Source: Gluconobacter thailandicus F149-1 = NBRC 100600 (lineage in GTDB: Bacteria > Pseudomonadota > Alphaproteobacteria > Acetobacterales > Acetobacteraceae). From it: 64,000 nt of DNA. The stretch lies in contig NZ_BANH01000028.1 of the NCBI RefSeq assembly GCF_000964465.1, positions 1-64,000 on the forward strand. The letters are read 5' to 3'. Positions 30,952-38,448 of this stretch are shown piece after piece. Under the pieces are notes generated by a model that made no database searches, was not told the DNA's origin, and saw only the letters and a list, made by a program, of their open reading frames with translations. Position numbers and translations under genes: made by a program. How positions within the stretch are numbered: the stretch's first letter is position 1; each line of letters starts with the position of its first letter.

Positions 30952-31854
30952 TCAAGAAACCTTGTCGATGACGGGGCCTGTTGAAGCAGGCACGGAAGGG
31001 TTCGAGACAACAAGAACAGGTTCTGCTGTGTTTAGCGCTTCAGATGAGCGCTCAGTTGCCATGACAGAAACCCGTGGCATGTAAGGGCGGACCCCATACT
31101 GATAGATTGCAGCACCGATCGGGCCACCCACCATCGGAGCCGCAATCGGCACCCACCAGTAGTTGGACGGCGCCGGAATGGCAGCCTGCCCCCATCCTGC
31201 AAAGAAGCAGAACAGACGCGGCCCGAAGTCACGAGCCGGGTTGATGGCCCATGCTTCAAGATAACCGGCAGAAGCGCCAATGATTGCCACCAGCAGGCCG
31301 ATAATCAATGCTCCGGAATTCGCCTGTGGTGCCTGCGTGTTATACTGGCAGGTCACGGCGAAAATACCGAACACCAGAATACCGGTCAGAACAGCCTCAT
31401 CCCAGAACGCATGAGATACGGTGATGAAATCGCCCGGATGCGTGAAGAACACGCCGGCAGAGCCACCATCAAGAGCACGCGTCAGGCCATGAGCCGCATT
31501 GTAGTGATCAATAACCGGCACATAGAGCGAATACACCAGCGCCGCACCAGCCAGACCTCCCAGCACCTGAGCCCCCATATAGGGCACAACTTTCTTCCAT
31601 GAAAATCCACGGAAGAGCGCGAGTGAGAGCGTCACCGCCGGATTGGCGTGCGTCCCACTAACCGCGCCGGTGGCGTAAATCGCAACCGTGACGGACAGTC
31701 CCCAGACGATACAGACACCCCAGTACGCCGTCTTGTACGGACTGGGATCGTAAAGTGAGTACATGGCGGCCACACCATCTCCGAAGAGGATGATGATGGC
31801 GACGGCAAAGAACTCAGCAAGGAGTTCACCAAAGTAGCGTTTATTCTCTGACAT
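30952..31854 (-). CDS. glpF: Glycerol uptake facilitator (aquaglyceroporin)
   Basis: Inner-membrane glycerol channel, about 300 aa. Two NPA half-helices characteristic of the aquaporin fold: HANPAV (about residue 68) and [10 protein letters not shown] (about 205); the Arg after the second NPA is the selectivity-filter residue. The RDFGPR form is typical of glycerol facilitators. The start at 31854 (MSENKRYF) removes an N-terminal extension that overlaps glpD. A C-terminal cytosolic tail of ~40 residues is longer than in E. coli GlpF. It sits between glpD and glpK. Confidence 0.93.
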   Translation of the reverse strand: MSENKRYFGELLAEFFAVAIIILFGDGVAAMYSLYDPSPYKTAYWGVCIVWGLSVTVAIYATGAVSGTHANPAVTLSLALFRGFSWKKVVPYMGAQVLGGLAGAALVYSLYVPVIDHYNAAHGLTRALDGGSAGVFFTHPGDFITVSHAFWDEAVLTGILVFGIFAVTCQYNTQAPQANSGALIIGLLVAIIGASAGYLEAWAINPARDFGPRLFCFFAGWGQAAIPAPSNYWWVPIAAPMVGGPIGAAIYQYGVRPYMPRVSVMATERSSEALNTAEPVLVVSNPSVPASTGPVIDKVS

Positions 31855-31891
31855 GACCGGATATCCGACATGAGAATTGAAGAGAAGAAGA

Positions 31892-33472
31892 TCAGGCGAC
31901 GTCCTGCCGCCAGGTCTGGGATGTTTCGGAATGCGCCGGACGACCTGCCCCGCCACGTTCCTCGATATAAGTCTGGAGAGACGCCTTCTCCGCATCGGTC
32001 ATGAACAGACCAAGCTTGGACCGGCGCCACAGAATATCTTCGGCGGAGCGGGCCCATTCGTTGTCGATCAGATAATCGACTTCACGGGCACTTAGCGTCG
32101 CACCAAACCACTGCCCCATTTCGGCCTCGGCAGCCGTCGCAATATCAAACGCTCGCAGACCGTAATTCCGAACCAGACGCCACGCTGTTTTCGGCGTGAG
32201 ATGAGGCGCATAAGCCTGAAGTTTTGCGACCTGACGATCGAACTCGGCCGACGCAAAATCACCACCTGGCAGCGGTGTCTCTGCCGTCCAGGACGGGCCG
32301 CCCAGTACCAGCAGGTACGTCACGAGTTTCTCAAGTGCATGCTCTGCCAGCTTGCGGAACGTCGTAATCTTGCCGCCAAAGACAGACAGGATTGGCGCAC
32401 CAGAGGCATCAACATCCAGCACATAGTCACGGGTCACAGCAGACGCATTGCCGGAATTATCGTCATATAAAGGACGAACGCCAGCATACGTCCAGACCAC
32501 ATCATCCGGGCTGACGGACTTCTGGAAATAGCGGTTCACGCTCTCGCAGAGATACTGGATCTCGTCCTTCGAAATCTCGACTTTGCCGGGATCCTGCTCC
32601 CACGGCACGTCCGTCGTGCCGATCAGCGTGAAGTCCTGCTCATACGGGATGGCAAACACGATCCGCTTGTCAGGGTTCTGAAGGATGTAAGCCTGCTTGC
32701 TCTCGAACAGTCGAGGCACAACGATGTGACTACCCTTGACCAGACGCACCTTGTTCTTGCTGGCAACGCCAACACGATCCTGCAGCAGTTCTGCGACCCA
32801 TGGACCAGCAGCATTAATGATGATCTTGGCCTGAACGGTGCGTGTCTCGCCACTTGTGCGGTCAAGAAGCGTAGTCGTCCAGAGCTTTGATCCACGCTCT
32901 GCATGGATCAACTGCGTACGTGTGTTGATCGAAGCCCCAAGACGCGCAGCATCCATGGCATTCATCACGACAAGACGGCTGTCCTGCACCCATCCATCGG
33001 AATACTCGAAGCCACGGACATATTCGCTCTTGAGCGGCCGACCTGTTACATCAGTACGCAGGTTAACCGCACGCGTCTTCGGCAGTGTCATGGTCGTGCA
33101 GAGGTGATCGTACAGAAACAAGCCCGTTCGCAGCAGCCATGCGGGGCGAAGCATCTTGGAATGCGGCAGAACGAACCGCATCGGCCAGATGATGTGCGGT
33201 GCGATTTTCAGCAATCGCTCACGCTCAATCAGCGCCTCACGGACCAGCCGGAACTCATAATATTCCAGATACCGAAGACCGCCATGGATCAACTTCGTGC
33301 TGGCAGAAGAGGTATGGCTGGCCAGATCATCCTGCTCGACAAGCAGAACACTAGCGCCCCGGCCTGCGGCATCACGTGCGATACCACAGCCGTTAATGCC
33401 CCCACCGACGACAAGCACGTCATAAGGCGCGCTTTCCCGGTTCAAAGGCGAAACTTCACGAATCGATGACAT
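31892..33472 (-). CDS. glpD: Aerobic glycerol-3-phosphate dehydrogenase
   Basis: FAD-dependent membrane-associated enzyme converting glycerol 3-phosphate to dihydroxyacetone phosphate and reducing ubiquinone. 526 aa. FAD motif VLVVGGGINGCGIARDAAGR, then SSASTKLIHGGLRYLEYYEF, FVLPHSKMLRPAWLLRTGLF, RVGVASKNKVRLVKGSHIVV, FVGG-like FGGKITTFRKLAEHALEKL. AGGAG lies 7 nt before the ATG. First gene of glpDFK; a GlpR-operator-like dyad lies 38 nt upstream (33510-33529). Confidence 0.96.
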   Translation of the reverse strand: MSSIREVSPLNRESAPYDVLVVGGGINGCGIARDAAGRGASVLLVEQDDLASHTSSASTKLIHGGLRYLEYYEFRLVREALIERERLLKIAPHIIWPMRFVLPHSKMLRPAWLLRTGLFLYDHLCTTMTLPKTRAVNLRTDVTGRPLKSEYVRGFEYSDGWVQDSRLVVMNAMDAARLGASINTRTQLIHAERGSKLWTTTLLDRTSGETRTVQAKIIINAAGPWVAELLQDRVGVASKNKVRLVKGSHIVVPRLFESKQAYILQNPDKRIVFAIPYEQDFTLIGTTDVPWEQDPGKVEISKDEIQYLCESVNRYFQKSVSPDDVVWTYAGVRPLYDDNSGNASAVTRDYVLDVDASGAPILSVFGGKITTFRKLAEHALEKLVTYLLVLGGPSWTAETPLPGGDFASAEFDRQVAKLQAYAPHLTPKTAWRLVRNYGLRAFDIATAAEAEMGQWFGATLSAREVDYLIDNEWARSAEDILWRRSKLGLFMTDAEKASLQTYIEERGGAGRPAHSETSQTWRQDVA

Positions 33473-33509
33473 AACACTCTCCTGTCACCACGCTCCAAAA
33501 CGAGCATCT

Positions 33510-33529
33510 GATGTTCGTTTTCGCGCATA
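33510..33529. promoter_or_regulatory. GlpR-operator-like dyad upstream of glpD
   Basis: The 20-nt site centred on TGTTCG-TTTT-CGCGCA resembles the E. coli GlpR operator as I remember it (symmetrical form WATKYTCGWW plus its complement): by eye 18 of 20 positions agree. It lies 38 nt before the glpD start. The regulator gene next door is broken, so the site may now be unoccupied. Confidence 0.55.
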
Positions 33530-33591
33530 TTGAACGATAAAGTAAAGAGCGTTCTTCGTTTTATAACATATTAGTGTTGTTTTTTCTCTTT

Positions 33592-34377
33592 CTACTGTGA
33601 TGTTTGAGCGATGTGGAGCGTGACGTTTTCTGCATCCAGAAGGGCTTTGAACTCAGCGGAAACCGGCCGATCCGTGATCAGATCATCAATATCGGCCAGT
33701 CCTCCCACACATCCCATAGGCTGCCGACTGAATTTGGTATGATCGGCGAGAAGAAGAACACGCTTGGAATTGCGAATAATCGTACGGGCACACTGAATTT
33801 CGGTGAGATCGAAATCCAGAAGTGTTCCATCCTCAGCGATGCCACTGATACCAATCACGCCATACTCCGTCCGGAAAGAGTCGAGCGTCTCAATAGCTGC
33901 TGCCCCAAGAATTGCTCCATCCTTGGGACGGAGTTCACCGGCAGCAATCACAGTGCGAAAATCGGGCCGGCCGGAGATCAGAGACGCAACATGCAGGTTG
34001 TTGGTGACAATCCGAAGATCACGATGGCCACCCAGAGAGCGAGCAAAAGCCTCGGTCGTCGTGCCGATATTGATAAAGAGAGACGAGCGATCCGGTATAA
34101 GTGCTGCCGCGCATCGTCCAATCGCGTCCTTCGCCTTCAGGTTGAGGATCTGGCGCTCATTATAGGCAATATTTTCAATCGTGGAGTTCGGCGTGGCCCC
34201 TCCATGATGCCGGATCAGAAGCCCCTGCTCCGCCAGGAAACCGATATCTCTGCGGATGGTCTGGACCGCTACATCGAACTGCTAGGCCAAGTCTTCATTA
34301 GAGACATATCCCTGACTGCGAACCAGCCGAATGATCTGCTCCTGGCGAGGATTGATCCGAAGAGAGAGATTGCTCAT
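33592..34377 (-). pseudogene. glpR: glpR, DeoR-family repressor interrupted by an in-frame TAG
   Basis: From the ATG at 34377 the frame reads MSNLSLRINPRQEQIIRLVR, SQGYVSNEDLA and then TAG at 34282-34284 (codon 32). It continues without further interruption as QFDVAVQTIRRDIGFLAEQG to the stop at 33592. Total 261 codons, the normal length of GlpR (about 252 aa). The stop falls inside the N-terminal helix-turn-helix, just before the recognition helix (QTIRRDI), so the truncated product cannot bind DNA. The rest is intact: NIGTTTEAFARSL, NNLHVASLI, DGAILGAAAIE. One substitution such as CAG to TAG suffices. Expected effect: derepressed glpDFK. Confidence 0.88.
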
Positions 34378-34378
34378 G

Positions 34379-34412
34379 CACACTGACCTGAAATGATTTT
34401 CAGGTCAGTGTG
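34379..34412. repeat. Perfect 15-bp inverted repeat at the glpR start
   Basis: Arms 34379-34393 and 34398-34412 are exact complements around a TGAT loop. On the minus strand the hairpin ends 1 nt before the glpR ATG and contains the only plausible ribosome site (AGG). It could end the upstream heme transcript, hide the glpR ribosome site, or act as an operator. No T run follows on either strand. Confidence 0.75.
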
Positions 34413-34469
34413 ACAATCCGAACAAAAACGCGCAATCAGGAACTTTCGTTTCTGTTCGCCCATCGCATG

Positions 34470-34784
34470 TCAGACTTCAATGTTCTGAAGAACCTGAAAC
34501 CCCTCGAACACTGGCGGTCCGACTGTCAGCACCTTGCCCTGCCCTGCACCAGCATGAGCGGCACGGAACTGCTCCGACTGTGTCCATCCAACAAAAGCGT
34601 CATAGGACTCCCAAACAGTATGGGACGCATAAAGAATATGATCCTCCCGGTTGGGCCCCTGGAGGAACTGGAAGCTGACAAAGCCCGGTACTGTCTTGAG
34701 CAGAACTTCGCGCTCCAGCCAGCGCTGGCGGAAAGCCTCTTCGCTGTCCGGGCGGACCTTGAAGCGATTCATTGCAATATACAT
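34470..34784 (-). CDS. Antibiotic-biosynthesis-monooxygenase-fold protein, probable heme-degrading monooxygenase
   Basis: 104-aa ABM/dimeric alpha-beta-barrel protein: NRFKVRPDSEEAFRQRWLER, VPGFVSFQFLQGP, YASHTVWESYDAFVGWTQSE, FRAAHAGAG. This layout matches the HmoA/IsdG-like group, which opens the heme ring. Its position as last gene of the hmuTUV run, overlapping hmuV by 16 nt, supports heme degradation; the family alone does not prove it. If so, the locus encodes two unrelated heme-degrading enzymes. Confidence 0.75.
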   Translation of the reverse strand: MYIAMNRFKVRPDSEEAFRQRWLEREVLLKTVPGFVSFQFLQGPNREDHILYASHTVWESYDAFVGWTQSEQFRAAHAGAGQGKVLTVGPPVFEGFQVLQNIEV

Positions 34785-35611
34785 GATGTCTCCTTGTTCG
34801 ATGCTCTGCCCGACATGACGAGATCATGAGGGACAACATAGGGTCGGCCGGAACTGTCATGATAATGAATGCAGCCGTCCGGAATTCCGAAAACGTTATT
34901 CAGCAGTTCGGAGGTCATGATCTCCTGAGGCGTACCCTGCGCCTGAATCTCCCCGTTGTGCATGACAACAACCCGATCAGCACAGGCGGCGGCCCAGTTC
35001 AGATCATGCAGGACAAGCAACACTCCGCCCCCTCGTCTCGCATGGGCTCCCGCAATCTGAAGAACAAGTCGCTGCCGAGCCATATCCTGCGCTGACAGCG
35101 GTTCATCGAGCAGCAAAAATCCCGGCGCGTTATCCTGGGCAGCAATCTCAAGCTGGGCAAGCACACGAGCCAGATGAACACGCTGCCGCTCCCCGCCTGA
35201 CAAGGTCATGACATCGCGGGCGGCAAAAGCAGAAAGCCCGACATGCTCCAGCGCAGCCTGCGCGGCAGCAGCCCTTTCCGAAGCAGACCGGGACTGTCCT
35301 GAAATGGCTGTTCCCATCAGAACAAGCTCCAGAGCCGTAAACCTTGCCCGCATGGGACATTCCTGCGGCAACAATGCCCGGCGCTTTGCAAGTTCGCCAC
35401 TTGAGAGAAGACTGATGCTCTCTCCCCCAAGGCTGACAGAGCCCTGTTGCAGAGGCATCAACCCTCAGGCCAGTTTCAGCAACGTGCTTTTACCTGCTCC
35501 ATTCGGCCCGATGATGGCGACCGTCTCTCCTGCCGCCAGGGACAGATCAAGATTCCGCACAAGGCTTCGCCCATTCACGGCGGCGGAAACATTCCGGATT
35601 TCAAGCGTCAT
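34769..35611 (-). pseudogene. hmuV: hmuV, heme ABC transporter ATPase interrupted by an in-frame TGA
   Basis: The frame starts at the ATG 35611, overlapping the hmuU stop by 4 nt. It runs through MTLEIRNVSAAVNGRSLVRN and the Walker A segment IIGPNGAGKSTLLKLA, meets TGA at 35465-35467 (codon 49), then continues with GLMPLQQGSVSLGGESISLL. The signature LSGGERQRVHLARVLAQL, Walker B FLLLDEPLSA and the H-loop VLHDLNWAAACADR follow. Total 280 codons, normal for HmuV. Only one base change is needed, for example TCA to TGA. Restart at 35461 would lack Walker A and be inactive. Energised heme import should therefore fail unless another ATPase substitutes. Confidence 0.88.
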
Positions 35612-36636
35612 GATGGAATATCCGCTCCATGAATACGGCTGAGAAGCCAGACAAAGACAGGTGTTCCCAAAGCTGCCGTCACAATCCCGACCGGCAGTTC
35701 CGCAGGAGCGGCAATAATGCGGGACACCGTATCCGCAGCAGTCAGAAGGATAGCTCCAAGCAGAGCACTTCCCGGCAGGACAAAGCGATGGTCCGGCCCT
35801 GTTACCAGTCGCACCAGATGAGGCACGACAACACCAATAAAACCGATAGCTCCCACAAACGCGACAACCGGCCCGACTGACGCCGCGACAGCCAGCATGG
35901 CCAGCCGCTTGGTGCGTTCAACAGGATACCCCATCAATGCCGCATCCGCTTCACCCAACAGCATTGCATTTAATGGTGCGGCAATACGCGTAGCGATAAT
36001 TCCAGAGATGAGCAGAAAAGGCGTAAGAAGCGCAATCCGCTCCCAGTTTGCGCCAGAGAAGCTCCCCAGCGTCCAGAATGTCAGGTCCCGTAACGCCGTA
36101 TCATTGGCACGGAAAATGAGGATTCCCGTCAATGCTCCCGAAAAAGCCCCGAAAGCAACGCCCGCCAGCAGAACTGTCGTGACGGAAGTAATTCCTGCTC
36201 GCGTTGCAAACACGTACAGCAGGATCGTGACCAGAAAACTTCCTGCCATTCCGGCAACAGGTACGGCCCAGCCATTGAGAAGCCCGGGCTGCGCCATATC
36301 GACGCCCAGCACAATCACGCAAGCCGCCGCGAGAGCCGCTCCGGAAGAAACACCAATCAAACCTGGATCAGCCAACGGGTTCCGGAACAGCCCCTGCATG
36401 ATCGCTCCTGCGGTTCCAAGAGCTGCGCCCGCCATCACGGAAAGGACAACCCGAGGCGCACGGATATGGGCCATCACCATCCAGGACAAGGATCTGCCAG
36501 CATCCTCAGATCCATGTAGCAGTGAAGCAATTCCGATACCGCTTGCACCAACGTCCAGAGCACCCAGCATCACCAGCGCCAGTACCGGGAGAAGAGACAG
36601 AAGCCAAAGTTTTACGTGCCGCCGCACGTCGATCAT
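35608..36636 (-). CDS. hmuU: Heme ABC transporter permease (FecCD family)
   Basis: 342-aa inner-membrane permease with about ten hydrophobic segments. Family motifs: RAPRVVLSVMAGAALGTAGA, IMQGLFRNPLADPGLIGVSS, GEADAALMGYPVERTK, GVVVPHLVRLVTGPDHR. It overlaps hmuT and hmuV by 4 nt each (ATGA), so tightly coupled. Heme rather than siderophore or cobalamin as substrate is inferred from the neighbouring heme oxygenase and receptor. Confidence 0.88.
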   Translation of the reverse strand: MIDVRRHVKLWLLSLLPVLALVMLGALDVGASGIGIASLLHGSEDAGRSLSWMVMAHIRAPRVVLSVMAGAALGTAGAIMQGLFRNPLADPGLIGVSSGAALAAACVIVLGVDMAQPGLLNGWAVPVAGMAGSFLVTILLYVFATRAGITSVTTVLLAGVAFGAFSGALTGILIFRANDTALRDLTFWTLGSFSGANWERIALLTPFLLISGIIATRIAAPLNAMLLGEADAALMGYPVERTKRLAMLAVAASVGPVVAFVGAIGFIGVVVPHLVRLVTGPDHRFVLPGSALLGAILLTAADTVSRIIAAPAELPVGIVTAALGTPVFVWLLSRIHGADIPS

Positions 36637-37550
36637 ACCGGTTTTCCTGCATTGGCCATCATATGCGCCAGATCAAGCGCAGCTTCTGGTGTGCGTGGCC
36701 CAAAGCCCAGAAGTCGCTCGCCTTCCATTTCCACGATCGCTTTCTTCCGGCCTGCCGGCGTCATGCTGAAACCCGGATCGTTCAGCAAAGCCTGGCGGAT
36801 TTCTGCTCCGCCCTGACTCATGGTCAAAATAATATCCGGACGAAGCGTTACGAGAGATTCCGTATTGAGCAGCTTGTAGCCCTGCAGATCAGCTCCAACG
36901 TTGATGCCCCCCGCCAGACGGATCACGGCATCAGCCGCAGTGCCCTGACCAGCAACAAGAGGGCGGTTATTGGTCATCCGCATGACAAACAGAACTCTGG
37001 GAGTGCCAGAATGATCCGCGCGCCACTGTTTCAGCACATTGAAATGGCTCTGGATATCCCGGCACATCTCTTCTCCGGCCTCTTCCCGCCCTACCGCTCT
37101 GGCCAAAAATCTGGTGCGCTCCAGAATAGCGTCTGGCGACGAAGTGGAGTCTACGAAAACAATCAGAATACCGGACGCAACAAGCTGATCCATCGCATCC
37201 GCCGGGCCTGACGCATTCATGGCCAGAATGAGGTCCGGCCGAACGGACAGAACGCCTTCTGAGGAAATGGCGCGCATATAACCGAGAGATTTCTTGTCTT
37301 TAAGTGCCTCCTCCGGCCAGGTCGATGTTGTATCAACGGCAACAATTTTGTTCGCTACCCCCAACCGGTAAAGCGTTTCCGTAATGGTACCTCCGATACA
37401 GGCGATACGGGATGCACTTCCCACTGAAACGGACCGCCCACGACAATCTGTTATCAGACTGGTCTGCGCCTGCACGGCCGTAGGGAAAAGCGCTCCTCCC
37501 ACAAGCAGAGCGACAAAGCCTCGACGATCAAGGCTACGACTATGCATCAT
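36633..37550 (-). CDS. hmuT: Heme ABC transporter periplasmic binding protein
   Basis: 305-aa class III binding protein with signal peptide (RRGFVALLVGGALFPTAVQA; the twin arginines suggest possible Tat export). ChuT/HmuT-like: IACIGGTITETLYRLGVANK, SVRPDLILAMNASGP, NNRPLVAGQGTAADAVIRLA, GFSMTPAGR. It delivers heme from the receptor to HmuU. A Fur-like box lies between the heme oxygenase gene and this gene (37606-37620), so a second promoter may start here. Confidence 0.85.
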   Translation of the reverse strand: MMHSRSLDRRGFVALLVGGALFPTAVQAQTSLITDCRGRSVSVGSASRIACIGGTITETLYRLGVANKIVAVDTTSTWPEEALKDKKSLGYMRAISSEGVLSVRPDLILAMNASGPADAMDQLVASGILIVFVDSTSSPDAILERTRFLARAVGREEAGEEMCRDIQSHFNVLKQWRADHSGTPRVLFVMRMTNNRPLVAGQGTAADAVIRLAGGINVGADLQGYKLLNTESLVTLRPDIILTMSQGGAEIRQALLNDPGFSMTPAGRKKAIVEMEGERLLGFGPRTPEAALDLAHMMANAGKPV

Positions 37551-37605
37551 GCCTGTTCTCCCTCATCCCCAAACAAATCATGCGCCAGAGACCATATAAT
37601 GAAAA

Positions 37606-37620
37606 TGACATTCATTCTCA
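37606..37620. promoter_or_regulatory. Fur-like box upstream of hmuT
   Basis: Read on the minus strand, TGAGAAT-G-AATGTCA agrees with the 7-1-7 Fur pattern TGATAAT-N-ATTATCA at 11 of 14 defined positions. It lies 56 nt before the hmuT start. Confidence 0.6.
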
Positions 37621-37621
37621 C

Positions 37622-38245
37622 TTAAAGCATAGCACGACCTTTTACAGCTCCGTTGATGGTATCGTCTTCCATCAGCTTCTGAGCCAGATCCAGACACGTG
37701 ACGAACCTTGTAAAAGCTTCATCTCCGGCAGCCACACACATGTTTTGGTCAAATTCGGCCCCATCAATCGCCGCTTTGAACACTTTCCATGATTGACCCC
37801 GCCCCTCTGGCGCCGGAGCGAGATGCCGAGCCCCGAAACTCTCCGTCAAACCCAGCGCCAGTGACATGCGAGACAGAATATTGGCGCCGAGCTTCGACCC
37901 TTCCGCAACATAGAGCCAACCGACTGCAACCGAAGGGTTGAATGGGATCACATCTCCGCTACTGGCTGGAGGGGGCGGCAGACAAAGATCACGCATATCG
38001 GCTTCTATGCACGCAAACCGGTTACGTGATTTCAAATCGGGAAGAATGCGAAGTAATGTTTCGTCTTCGTAAATTTTCGTTATGTCACGATGAAAAATAT
38101 ACTGTGACAGAAGGAACATTCTGTAACCGTTCAGACTTGAGAACAGCCCCATGGACATGATCCGATGATCCGTCCGGTCATGAATGGCTTTTGTCTTTTC
38201 ACGCAGCGCGAATGATAGCGTATTTTCCGCAAAAAAGGCGCACAT
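37622..38245 (-). CDS. Biliverdin-producing heme oxygenase
   Basis: 207-aa cytosolic enzyme cleaving heme to biliverdin, CO and iron. ALREKTKAIHDRTD carries the likely proximal heme histidine (H22). VAVGWLYVAEGSKLGANIL is the distal-helix region with the glycine-containing stretch typical of bacterial HemO/BphO-type oxygenases. AGGAGG lies 12 nt before the ATG at 38245; a longer in-frame form from 38329 is less likely. First gene of the minus-strand heme transcript, divergent from the receptor, with Fur-like sites between. Confidence 0.85.
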   Translation of the reverse strand: MCAFFAENTLSFALREKTKAIHDRTDHRIMSMGLFSSLNGYRMFLLSQYIFHRDITKIYEDETLLRILPDLKSRNRFACIEADMRDLCLPPPPASSGDVIPFNPSVAVGWLYVAEGSKLGANILSRMSLALGLTESFGARHLAPAPEGRGQSWKVFKAAIDGAEFDQNMCVAAGDEAFTRFVTCLDLAQKLMEDDTINGAVKGRAML

Positions 38246-38363
38246 GGCTAGGCTTTCCCTCCTGTTTTCCAAGAAACACAACTTTTCAAAAACCAAGACT
38301 CCCCCATCAGATTTGAAGAGCCGGCTCACTGTCTATGTGGCAGATTTGCTTTCTCACCTCAAT

Positions 38364-38382
38364 GAAAATGAGAATCAATATC
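38364..38382. promoter_or_regulatory. Fur-like box in the heme divergent promoter region
   Basis: The 19-nt site matches the classical Fur consensus (GATAATGATAATCATTATC) at 16 of 19 positions. It lies 118 nt before the heme oxygenase start and 66 nt before the receptor start. Confidence 0.7.
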
Positions 38383-38417
38383 AACTAGATTGACGCAGCG
38401 AAAAGTCTGGTCGATTT

Positions 38418-38436
38418 AATGAGAACAATTCTCATT
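38418..38436. promoter_or_regulatory. Second, palindromic Fur-like box before the heme receptor
   Basis: AATGAGAA-CAA-TTCTCATT is a perfect 8-bp dyad. Its core TGAGAAC-A-ATTCTCA fits the 7-1-7 Fur pattern with three mismatches. It ends 12 nt before the receptor start and so covers the ribosome-site region or the promoter. Confidence 0.65.
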
Positions 38437-38448
38437 TAGAGGCTGAAA

